Shown in pieces: positions 49,036 through 57,793 of a stretch of DNA of 64,000 nucleotides. Positions within the stretch are counted from its first letter, which is position 1. Every line of letters begins with the position of its first letter. The notes under the pieces were generated by a model. That model saw only the letters and a list, made by a program, of their open reading frames with translations, did no database searches and was not told the DNA's origin. The DNA lies in the NCBI GenBank assembly GCA_013397845.1, contig VZTG01009066.1:62001-126000 (forward strand), written 5' to 3'. The DNA comes from Melanocharis versteri (taxonomy: Eukaryota > Chordata > Aves > Passeriformes > Melanocharitidae). Both the position numbers and the translations under genes were made by a program.

Positions 49036-51655
49036 GGGCTGCCGGGGCCCGGCCCGGCGCGGGGCTCTCCATCCCGGAGCCTCCGCCGCCCTCGCTGCGG
49101 CGCCGGGCAGAGCAGAAACGGGATGGAGCGCGGCCCCTCAGTGCCCGGCTCAGCCCACGCCACAGCAGCCCCCAGCCGGGCGAGGCCTCGCCATCGGATT
49201 CCCCTGCCTGGACGGGATCGGCTCGGTGCCCAGCCCCGTTATCGCCCCGACGTTATGTCCGGTGTCACCTCACACCGGGCCCGTCAAACCCGCTCTGTGC
49301 CGGCGGTGTCAGAACGCGCTGCTCGTAGCGTGGATGGGACCCGAGTCGTCACTAAGTGGTCGCAGGGTATCAGTTTTCAGCAAATAAACTCGCTCTGTGT
49401 CAAGTGAGGTAACAGCAACACTACCCTGGAGAAGGCGTGTCCGACTGCCGTGGGCACTGTACCCATCATAGGAATGGTCGGTGATGTCGCGTTCAGCCTC
49501 GCTCAGTGGAGGAAAGCTTTAGAAACCCTCTCAGGGTGATGTGTTTCTTCAGTAAATTACTGATGCCATAAAAGACTGCTGTTCCTAGCGTGACAGAACC
49601 CCCAGATTAAAGAGTGTTCTTGTACCGTGTAGTTTCTGCTTTCTCCGCAGTGTGTGCGTGTTGGTTACAGATGTCTCGATGCTCTCGACACCAGTAAGGA
49701 TTACAGTCTGGGACAAAGAACCCGGTGACATTTGACAGCTGTAGTTTATCCCATTGGCTTAAGACTCCCTCTAATGAAACGGAGGCTTTGTAACACATCG
49801 GAATTTTAATCCTTGGCTTTCGTTCGGAGAACCAGGATGAAACAAAAGTGACTTTACCTGCAGTGGTTGCAAACCTTTCCTGTCTAATCCTAAACTAGTT
49901 GGCATGACTAATAATCTGTACATTAGGCAAAGACCATACTAAAACCTGCTTGTGTGTTCTAAACCAAGATTTAAGAGTATTGTAACAAATCTGTGTGGAA
50001 TGGTTGTGTAGTTTCTGTTTCTAGCCAGCATCAGTCCCTTCACTTTCTGCAGCAGGAAACCAAATCAGCGTTGGCTAGAAAGAGGGTGGGGTGAGGGTAG
50101 CAAAGCCACGGGTTTGGCTTGGTTGTGCACTTCCAGCCTGGCTGGTGGAACAGATCCCTCAGCAGTTTGGAGGAGAAGGAGAATATCTGGTGCCCCAGCA
50201 CAGCCCTGTGGCAGTGGGTGATGACGGTGGATGTTGAGAACAAAAGGCACTTTCACCACAATGTGCCCATATTCACCTTCGAGGGAAGAATTCCCAGGTG
50301 TTCCCTGGGTCTGTGAGATCCTTCTGGAACCAGAGTGCATTGTGCTCAGTAGATTGGGATGTCACTTTTACTAAATTTTATAGCGGTATTTTCTAAATGT
50401 ACAAAGTATCTTTAGTTTGAAATTATGTAACCTTTGTAACACTGGCTAATGTAGCTTTACAACCATCAGCTTCAACACTGTATACAACCGAACAAAAGGG
50501 CACCGTGGGGTTTTGTAGCCGGAGGTTTCTCTGTAGATCCTGAAGCCCGTTCACCTCCAGGTTGTCGCAGACTGCTATGTGATGCATGGGTCATTTTTTA
50601 TCAACGTGTGTGCCAAGTTGGATGGTCATCTGTAAGGATACTACATGTCTATCCATGTACTAAGTACTTCCTGTTACTTCAGTTTAATTTATTCTCCAAT
50701 CTGATATGTAGCTCTCCAGCTCTGTGCTATACTGATTTTTCTGCAAGTCGAGTTAGCAGCAGTTTTTTTTGTTTGGTTGGTTTGGCTTGTTGTTTTGGGT
50801 TTGTTTTTGGTTGTTTTTTTTTTGTAGGACAAGCAGATACCTGCTCCGCCGTGGGATCTAACGTGTGTGATTGGTCCAGCAGCTCTAGATGCTCCCATCA
50901 AGACAGTAGGCAGCACAACATCCCTCCTTGCCAATGAGGCTGGTTGTGCATCTGAGCTCATTGAGAATGTGCATGTCGTGACAGTCATGGTACTTTTTCT
51001 ACCATTGGGATGCACTTCAGGATGTTCAGCCACTCGGCCTTGCTGGACTGATTACCTGCTGGACTGTTTGACTTCTCCAGGTTACACTGAGGTGCTAACA
51101 TGCTTAATTTTAATAAAGTATATTTTGTTTTCTTATGTTTCCTGTCTCCTTGTGGTGTATATATCTGTTTCTGAAAGGTTTGTGGCTGTAGCTTGTGTTC
51201 ACTTTTGTAACATCTTTTTATTCCTCATGAACTCCACAGCTGGAACGCTGGGAATATCTTTACATTCGTGTAGGGTGAGGAAGAGGAGTTTGAGGTCAGT
51301 TCAGTGTAACATACATCTACCTACGATGAGGTTGGAGCTGTTTTGATGAGCAGTCAGTCACAAGATGCTCTCTGTGTAACCAGGAGGGATCTGAGCAGGG
51401 AGCTAGGCTTCCCACAGGGCTTCCCCCAGCATGACTCTCCTGTCTAACACGTGGTGGAGGAAGGAGAAGGCATGGCCTCCCATGAACCAGCCTAGTGCAG
51501 GGAAGAGTTTGCATGGACTCTTAGAGCTTGTAATTCCACTTGACAAAGTTCCTGGTTTCAGATTGGTTTAGAGCTGTTAGTCTCAAGCAAATGTAAACAG
51601 CAAAAAATTTCAGCTGTGCCTCAACCGCCAGATTTTTGGGTTGAACTGGGAATGT
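49036..51655 (+). other. THAP11 3' UTR and downstream sequence
   Basis: No coding sequence recognised. Two plus-strand AATAAA signals could end THAP11: 49383-49388, with GT-rich sequence after it, and 51112-51117, followed by ttttgttttcttatgtttcc. A T/G-rich low-complexity tract lies at 50763-50828. In human the next gene is NUTF2; no NUTF2 exon is seen. Confidence 0.55.
50763..50828. repeat. T/G-rich low-complexity tract
   Basis: About 65 nt made only of T and G except for a single C and, near the end, a few other bases (runs of T broken by GG and GTT). No coding meaning. Confidence 0.8.
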
Positions 51656-51659
51656 TAAA

Positions 51660-52085
51660 TGCAGCTGCAGGATGGGGAGGTGATTGTCCCACTCTGCTCT
51701 GTGCTGGTGCAGCCTCACCTCGAGTTCTCAGAGTAGAATTGGGCACCGTAGTACCAGAAGTATCTAAAACTGTGGCAGAGCATCCAGAGGAGGCCATAAG
51801 GATGGCGAAGGGTCTAGAGGGGAAGCCGTGCGAGGAGTGGCTGAGGGCACTTGGCCTGTTCAGCGTGCAAAAGAGGATACCGAGGGCAGAGCTCATCATG
51901 GGCTGCAGCTTCTGCTCTCTGTGACCAGTGACAGGACCCGAGGGAACGGCTGAAGCTGTGCCAGGGGAGGTTTAGGCTGGATGTTAGGAGAAGGTTCTTC
52001 GCGCAGAGGGTGGTCGGGCTTTGGGAAAAGCTTTTCGGGGCGGCGCTCACGGAACGTTTGCACAACGGCCTCAAGTGTAGCTCGG
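51660..52085 (+). mobile_element. CR1 LINE fragment upstream of the tRNA pair
   Basis: Sense CR1 landmarks: GAGGAGTGGCTGAGGGCACT, GGCCTGTTCAGCGTGCAAAA, GCTGTGCCAGGGGAGGTTTA, GGCTGGATGTTAGGAGAAGG and TTCTTCGCGCAGAGGGTGGT. It stops about 20-30 bp short of the plus-strand tRNA gene. The last 60 bp are diverged. Confidence 0.85.
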
Positions 52086-52107
52086 ACGGGGAGCGGCGCG
52101 CAGCGGT

Positions 52108-52190
52108 GTCAGGATGGCCGAGCGGTCTAAGGCGCTGCGTTCAGGTCGCAGTCTCCCCTGGAGGCGTGGGTTCGAATCCCACTTCTGACA
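52108..52190 (+). tRNA. tRNA-Leu (anticodon CAG)
   Basis: An 83-nt type II tRNA without an intron. The acceptor stem pairs GTCAGGA with the 3' TTCTGAC, followed by discriminator A. The D-arm holds the A box TGGCCGAGCGG. The anticodon stem CTGCG/CGCAG closes loop TTCAGGT, giving anticodon CAG. A long variable arm follows, and the B box is GGTTCGAATCC. A T5 run at 52200-52204 can end Pol III transcription. It is identical to the minus-strand copy at 52336-52418. Confidence 0.98.
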
Positions 52191-52199
52191 GTCCCCACC

Positions 52200-52204
52200 T
52201 TTTT
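52200..52204 (+). terminator. Pol III terminator
   Basis: TTTTT, 10 nt past the 3' end of the plus-strand tRNA-Leu gene. Confidence 0.8.
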
Positions 52205-52326
52205 GCGTCGCGCTCTCCTGTAGTTAATGAGCCAATCGCTTTTAGTCGCGCGGTTTCGGTCGGTTGAGGTTTTTCGCTCCCGCCCCCTCCCGCCTTCCCC
52301 AGCGAAAAGCGTCCGCCGGGCGGAGC

Positions 52327-52330
52327 AAAA
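52327..52330 (-). terminator. Pol III terminator
   Basis: TTTT on the minus strand, 5 nt past the 3' end of the inverted tRNA-Leu gene. Confidence 0.75.
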
Positions 52331-52335
52331 GTAGC

Positions 52336-52418
52336 TGTCAGAAGTGGGATTCGAACCCACGCCTCCAGGGGAGACTGCGACCTGAACGCAGCGCCTTAGA
52401 CCGCTCGGCCATCCTGAC
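52336..52418 (-). tRNA. tRNA-Leu (anticodon CAG), inverted copy
   Basis: The exact reverse complement of 52108-52190, with the same A box, B box, anticodon loop and discriminator. The two genes face each other across 145 bp. A TTTT run on the minus strand at 52327-52330 serves as terminator. Perfect identity suggests gene conversion or recent duplication, or strong selection on both. Confidence 0.98.
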
Positions 52419-52639
52419 CCGCCGTCGTTACTGTTCCCGCAGCCGCGCCCCATGGCAGACGGCAGCCGAGCCGCGGGGCCCGGTCACTGCCCGGACACCG
52501 TGGGCACGGCACCGCGCCCGGCCCCGGCTACCGGCCCGCGTTACCGACCTGCGCCATGGGGCCCGGGGCGCCCTTGGCACATGGCACCAAACCGGGAGCA
52601 GCGGCTGATAGTCCAGAGGGTCCTGCTGCCACCCAGAGG

Positions 52640-52900
52640 GACCTGGACCAGCCCGAAATACGGCCTGACCGGAATCTCCTGGAGCGGAGGGTGATGAGGC
52701 ACTGCGCAGATTGCCCAGAGAAGCCGTGGCTGCCCCGTCCTTGGAAGTGTTCAAGGCCAGGCTGGAGCAAGGCCAGGAGCTTGGAGCAGTGGTCCTAGTG
52801 GAAGGTGTCCCTGATCTAGTGGAAGGTGTCCCTGCATGGCAGGAGGTTGGAACGGGATGCTTTAAGACCACTTCCAACGCAAATTATTCCATGATTTAAC
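52640..52900 (+). mobile_element. CR1 LINE 3' fragment downstream of the tRNA pair
   Basis: Landmarks: TTGCCCAGAGAAGCCGTGGC, CCTTGGAAGTGTTCAAGGCC, CTAGTGGAAGGTGTCCCTG (present twice in tandem at about 52795-52832), GGCAGGAGGTTGGAACGGGA and a TTCCATGATTT tail. It covers the CR1 3' end and partly overlaps in consensus position the fragment at 51660-52085, so it is more likely a second insertion than the other half of one element. Confidence 0.82.
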
Positions 52901-52909
52901 AAGGAGACG

Positions 52910-53182
52910 CGTGTCGCCCGGCCCCCGCAGAGGAGCAACGCCAGGCACCAGGATGCGCCGGGGGCCACCAAATATCCCCGGTGGGCACCGAGCAGGACAC
53001 GGCTGCACAGAAGGTTCGCGGTGACCCGGCCTGCTCCAGACAGAGCATCGCCGGGATGCGAGGAGCGGGGGCTGTCACGGCGGGGGCCGCCCTGTGTCGG
53101 TACGGGGACACGGGGACACACCGGGAGCGCGGCGCGGCGCCGGGCGGACGCTCCGCCGCATGCCCGGGGGCGGCGGGGCGNC
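52910..53182 (+). promoter_or_regulatory. PLLP CpG-island promoter region, broken at N 53181
   Basis: Dense CpG sequence runs up to the lone N at 53181, directly before the surviving end of PLLP exon 1. It is likely promoter or 5' UTR, but the junction at the N hides the start codon and an unknown length. Confidence 0.5.
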
Positions 53183-55413
53183 TTGCTCTCGCCGCTCGGG
53201 GGGCTGATGGGCGCCCAGGCCGTGAGTACCGGGGAGGGGGCACGGCGGAGGGGGGAGGGCATCACCCGCTTGAGTGCTTTTCTTCAGCTGATAACAGCCC
53301 GGGTTCCCTTTGGCTGCCACTCCGACCCCATCTCCGCCGTCTAACCCTTGTTAATCCCCAACCCTGAGACAGTGAAGCCCCTTCTCTCCACCTTCTCTCT
53401 GTAAAGCCAGAGGAAAATTCGGGTTCTTGTCCTCACACCCCTTGCCGGTTTTAACTCCGCTCTGTGCCTGGTGGTTCCCAGTGCCAGGCACGGGCTGATC
53501 CGCGCGGCATCTCCGCAGGGCACAGCCGGTGGGTCGGGGTGTGTGTGAAGCACGGTGACTCCGGCTGAGGTGTGCTGGGGTTCCTCGTGGGGCTCTCACA
53601 CCTCTGGACACTCCCAGCTCTCCAGGTTGTCCTCCCAGGCTTTGGCGGCTGCTCTCAGGGGAGCCTAAGGGTCTTTGCACCCTCAAATCGAGCAGCAGCA
53701 TCACCTCCCCATTGCTTCAGCATCGCAGGCAACCACAGAATAATCTCCCGCTGGTGCTCGCCCCGGGACCGCGGGTGCCACATGAATGCGAAGTGGGTGG
53801 CCGTTCAGCTGTGACCCACTCGTGACCTGCCCACGGTGCTGCCCTGCCGCGTGGGAGCCTGTTCACTCGTCCCCTCTCCTCGGGCCAGCGTTGTGGGATG
53901 TGCCCTGAGCAGCCACTGTGGAACAGCTGGCACAGACCTGGCTCCAGGCTCCAGATTCCAACCCCTGGGCATGGCTGAGCTGGTGGTGACGCAGGGACAA
54001 ACGCTCAGGGAAGGGGCCGGGAAGGATGCTGCTGGGGGTGCCTTGTAGGAGCGTCAGGAAAGACAGATGGAAGCAAGACCAGCAGCAGAGACCTTTCAAC
54101 TCTGCGGCTGGTCCCACCTCTCCAGCCCCTTGCTCAGGCCAGACTGTTTAACAGGCTCCTGCTTTCCCCTGCCAGCAGCCAGAGCAGGGCAGCTCACACA
54201 TGCCACCTCCCACTCCTGCAGGAGCCCCCTCTACATGTTTCTCCCCAGCACATATTTTGCGATCACGAGTGTCAGAAATGGATGTGACAGACAAGGAGGC
54301 ATTGTCGGGGCAGCCGAGCACCGGGGCGTTGGACGTGGGCAGGACAAAGGCTGTTGTGTTTCTTCCATGACAATAAGTGGTGCGGGCTTGCACAGAGGCG
54401 GAGCGGCTTCCAAGGAGCCCTTCTCCTGCTCAGCGTGCTGCTGCTTTCCTGGAGTGAGGGGAACCCAACTGCTGTTGGTGCTTCTGTGCCCAGGCTTGTG
54501 GGCGATGTTCTGTGTTCCACCTGCAGGAACCAGCCCCTGAACACGTTCCCTGTTTCACCCCACAGGTGCTCGGTTTACTGGTGTGGTCTCTCATCGCCGC
54601 CACAACGTACCACCTCCACGCGGCGTACGGCTGGGTGATGTTTGTGTCCCTCTTCTGCTGGATACTAACACTCCTTTTCTTCATGACTTACCTCCTGCAG
54701 CTTCATCAGAAGTTCCACATGATCCCCTGGCCCCTCGTGGTGCGTAGCCGAGAGGGACTGAGGGGGGATCCCAAGTGGGAAACATCTTGGAAAGATAGTC
54801 TGGGAAGGCTTCAGTCTCTTCTGGGCTGATGGAACAAAGTCCCCTGCACTTATTTCATTCTGTCCTTGAATTGCTTAGAAAATGCTCAAATCAGAAAGTC
54901 CTGTGTCAATCCAGAAAGTTACAGCCACCAACTGCTGCAGTTGTGGTGTCACCCAAAAACCTCCCAGCACAACCTGGGGAGCATTTAATGTATTCTCCAG
55001 GGGAATGGGGAGGAATGTGAACCTGAGCCTTTTGCTCCTGTCTCATCCCGGCATGCTCGAGCCTGAGCCCACACCTCACGACCTCCTCTTTGCTTTCCCA
55101 GCTGATGATCTACCACGCTGTGGCCACCGTGCTGTACATCACCGCCTTCGTGACGTGCGCGGCCGCCGTGCAGCCGACGTCCTGGCGGCAGTGGGACTAC
55201 AACCGCAGAGCCGCCGCCTCCGTGAGTACTGGCGGGCAGGGGAGGGCCGAGGGGCTGGGCAGCCACCGTGGTCACACGTGGGGTGTGCTCCTCTTCCAGT
55301 TCTTCGCCTGTGTCACGATGATCACCTACGGAGTGAGCACCTTCTTCAGCTTCCGCGCCTGGAAAGGGCTCGGCAGCAACGCGGCCACCAGCCAAGTGAA
55401 CGACCACGCGTAA
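53183..55413 (+). CDS. PLLP: PLLP, plasmolipin (start of exon 1 missing)
   Basis: Plasmolipin is a four-span MARVEL-domain proteolipid of myelin and apical/endosomal membranes. Exons: partial exon 1 at 53183-53221 (LLSPLGGLMGAQA), 54566-54739, 55102-55221 and 55300-55413. All introns are phase 0 with GT-AG ends. The visible 148 residues match human PLLP in order: VLGLLVWSLIAATTYHL (TM1), AYGWVMFVSLFCWILTLLFF (TM2), HKFHMIPW-like QLHQKFHMIPWPLV, VATVLYITAFVTCAAAV (TM3), NRRAAAS, FFACVTMITYGVSTFFSF (TM4) and the tail GSNAATSQ. The human protein is 182 residues, so about 34 N-terminal residues including the ATG are missing at the single N 53181. The frame upstream of the N does not resemble plasmolipin. 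PLLP converges on ARL2BP, as in human. Confidence 0.95.
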
Positions 55414-55641
55414 GGAGTGGACAGCAAAGCCCAGCCACGGGCCACCCTGAGCCAGCTTGTGCCAGGCTTGGTGGCTCGGAGGCTCGTGTGCCACCAGGGC
55501 TCGTTTTGGGACCAGCCTGTGCTGGCAGCAGTGGTCAGCACTGGGTCACGTGGATGCTGCCCTGTGGTTTCTGATGATGCTTCCAGCTGACGTGCCCACA
55601 GCACAACCCCACCGGCATCGCCACCGGGGGACACGGACTCG

Positions 55642-55835
55642 CTGGGGCTGCAGCTCCTGCTCATCCCCAGGGGTCATCCGGACCCCCACTGGGGCTGCAG
55701 CTCCTGCTCATCCCCAGGGGTCATCCGGACCCTCGCTGGGGCTGCAGCTCCTGCTCATCCCCAGGGGTCATCCGGACCCTCGCTGGGGCTGCAGCTCCTG
55801 CTCATCCGCAGGGGTCATCCGGATCCTCGCTGGAG
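55642..55835. repeat. 47-bp minisatellite in PLLP 3' UTR
   Basis: Four copies of a 47-bp unit begin at 55642, 55689, 55736 and 55783, each starting CTGGGGCTGCAG and containing CAGGGGTCATCCGGA. A truncated fifth begins at 55830. Copies differ by only a few bases. It is 0.23 kb past the PLLP stop and before its poly(A) signal, so it would be transcribed in the 3' UTR. Confidence 0.95.
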
Positions 55836-56061
55836 CAGCTCCTCTGAGGGGGCTCAGCCAGTTTGACACAGTCCAATACTAAAATTCCCTAACCCAAGCC
55901 TGGGCTCCCCTCTCTGCTCACTCACAGCTACAGTGTAAGTAATGCAATTAACGGGATGCAGAAACAGTGCCAGAGCTGGAAGATGGGAAGCGAAGCAAAG
56001 GAAGTAGTCATAACTGCTCTTGTGTTGATTTCTAACAATTTGAATATAAATTTTATGCTTA

Positions 56062-56067
56062 AATAAA
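56062..56067 (+). terminator. PLLP: PLLP poly(A) signal
   Basis: AATAAA, 650 nt past the PLLP stop codon. It is preceded by A/T-rich 3' UTR sequence and is the first plus-strand signal after the gene. Confidence 0.7.
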
Positions 56068-56763
56068 AACATTCTTAAATCCAGCACTGGAGTCTGTCAT
56101 GAGAAAACTTGTCTTGTGAGGAGGCAGCACGTACAGCACAGCGGGGACAGCAGAGATGTCCCAGCAGAAGTGACTGTCCCTTCCCACTCCAAGCGGGTTT
56201 TAGCCCATGCAGGCTATGGAAAGAACAAGTCCACAGGGTTCACCTCTCTTTGCTTTATGCACACACACGCTCAGAGCGTGCATCCAAGACCACAAGAACA
56301 CAAACGAGGTGCCAAGGCTTTGATCACTGCCTCTTCCTGGCTCAGCACCCCACACTCCTGAGTTCACCTAATTAAACAGCAAGTCAATTCTGCCCATTAG
56401 CTGCAGGCCATTTTCAGAAATTACCATCAAGCCTGCAAAAGCTCTGGGAACACAGGCAGGATCAGCGCCTCAGGAGAGGGAAGAACCATGCTGCTCCCAT
56501 GCTGTGGACCACAAATTCACCTTTTGGGTGTTTGTCAGAACAAGAAGTGATGCTCAGCCAAGCAGAGCAGCTTTTCCTTTCACACCCTTCTTGTCCAAGG
56601 TAGTAAAAGCAGATTCAGTGAGTCCAAAGGCTGGTGCATGGTGAGCTGCACTGCAAATCTTACTGCATGCTCTGCATGGGAGAAGTTTCACCAGGTTGTC
56701 TGCAGAGGCAGACAGAACTGAAAAGGAACTGGACACATGGCATTGGCCCATGACAGATCTGCC

Positions 56764-56769
56764 TTTATT
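56764..56769 (-). terminator. ARL2BP: ARL2BP poly(A) signal (candidate)
   Basis: AATAAA on the minus strand, about 1.0 kb past the ARL2BP stop. With the PLLP signal at 56062 it would leave about 0.7 kb between the two convergent genes. Confidence 0.5.
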
Positions 56770-56865
56770 TGGTTGTCTGTGAGTAAATCAAGGGTCAAAT
56801 TTCCACAATTATGAATATATAGACATACATATAAATCAGGAACAGTTAAGAAAATAAAAAAATAA

Positions 56866-57611
56866 GATAAATAAAAATTAACATGGGAGGTCACTATTGA
56901 ATTCCACAGTCCAAACAGAAAATTTACTTATAAACACTGATAAAGGACACCAGTTTCAGCCTTCCAAACTCTGACATGTTCCAAATTAATTTAGTTAGCA
57001 TTTCTCCAGATTCAACCGCATCACCAGGCAACTGAGGCCCCAGAATCTACATCTCTCTGGGAAGGATGTGACCAAACAAATGATGTGCTGTTCCTATAAA
57101 GCAGCTGATGGCTGATCAGCATGAATTCTGCCTTGGCACCTTGTAAACTACTTCCCTGTACACACTGACTTCTCAGTTAAAACTAAATCCCTGAGAACTG
57201 AGCATCTTTTAGTGCCAGGTGGCCAGGCTGGATGGAATTGTGAGCAACCTGCTCTAGTGGAAGGTGTCCCTGCCCATGGCAGGGGGGGTGGAACTGGATG
57301 ATTTCCAGTCAAGCAATGGTGCTGCAGGAAAAGAAGGAATAAACTGTTCTCTGTGTTCAGCAGAGACAGGACAAAGAACAACGAGCTCAAACTGCAGCTC
57401 AGGCACTTTATATCAGAGTGCAAAAAGCTCCCTGCAGCAGCAGCTGGGCACTGCAGAAAAATGCCCGGACAAACCACGGCGGCTTCTAAGAAGATCCTGG
57501 CAGACATATAAAGAAAAGTCTGGGTAGAGCTGGGGAAGGGAAGGCTGCCTCTCACAGTCTCTTCCATCCACTTCGTAAAAGGGTATAAAAAATCCAGAAA
57601 GCTTTGATTTC
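56866..57611 (-). repeat. Dispersed repeat copy A, split by an insertion
   Basis: Two blocks, 56866-56922 and 57449-57611, match the two halves of an uninterrupted sequence at 61187-61391. Shared landmarks include GGTCAC, GAATTCCACAG, CACTGCA and AGAGCTGGGGAAGGGAAGGC. The 0.5 kb between the blocks is absent from the other copy and includes a CR1 3' end at about 57205-57320. The repeat family is not recognised. Read on the minus strand, both copies keep the frame VRGSLPFPSS. Confidence 0.75.
57205..57325 (+). mobile_element. CR1 LINE 3' end inserted in repeat copy A
   Basis: Landmarks: GCAACCTGCTCTAGTGGAAG, GTGTCCCTGCCCATGGCAGG and GGTGGAACTGGATGATTTCC. This is the classic CR1 3' end. It lies in the segment that splits repeat copy A. 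Confidence 0.85.
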
Positions 57612-57624
57612 ACCCCCTGGAGAG

Positions 57625-57720
57625 GGGCCCACAGTCCTGGCCCTGCCCCACCGCACACCCACCGCCCTCACAGCCGCCGAGTCCCTGCCCCTCAGGCCCG
57701 GCCGTCTCTTGGGAATTGCT
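57625..57720. repeat. GC-rich segment resembling the ARL2BP promoter edge
   Basis: A small CpG-rich patch in the ARL2BP 3' UTR region shares CACCCACCGCCCTCA and GGCCGTCTC(T/C)TGGG(G)AA with 63432-63500 beside the ARL2BP first exon, with small gaps between. The rest of the 3' UTR is A/T-rich, so it stands out. The relation is seen by eye and modest. Confidence 0.45.
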
Positions 57721-57793
57721 GCCTTTTACCTCTGAAATTTGAATAGATAGACCTTGCTTAAAATACAACAGAACTCCCCTCAGAATGGCTTGT

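Noticed and set aside
52127..52453. Mirror-image open frames with identical peptide segments on both strands
   Set aside because: These are translations of the two inverted tRNA-Leu genes.
53021..53344. 107-codon open frame through PLLP exon 1
   Set aside because: Only 53183-53221 is PLLP. The upstream part does not resemble plasmolipin and the downstream part is intron past the gtgagt donor.
55457..55882. 141-codon Cys/Ser/Gly-rich open frame
   Set aside because: It is the 47-bp minisatellite in the PLLP 3' UTR read in rotating frames, not a protein.
57148..57567. 139-codon minus-strand open frame resembling another at 61140-61481
   Set aside because: The likeness comes from the two copies of a dispersed repeat. 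It may be the trace of an old element, but there is no intact gene and no family I can name.
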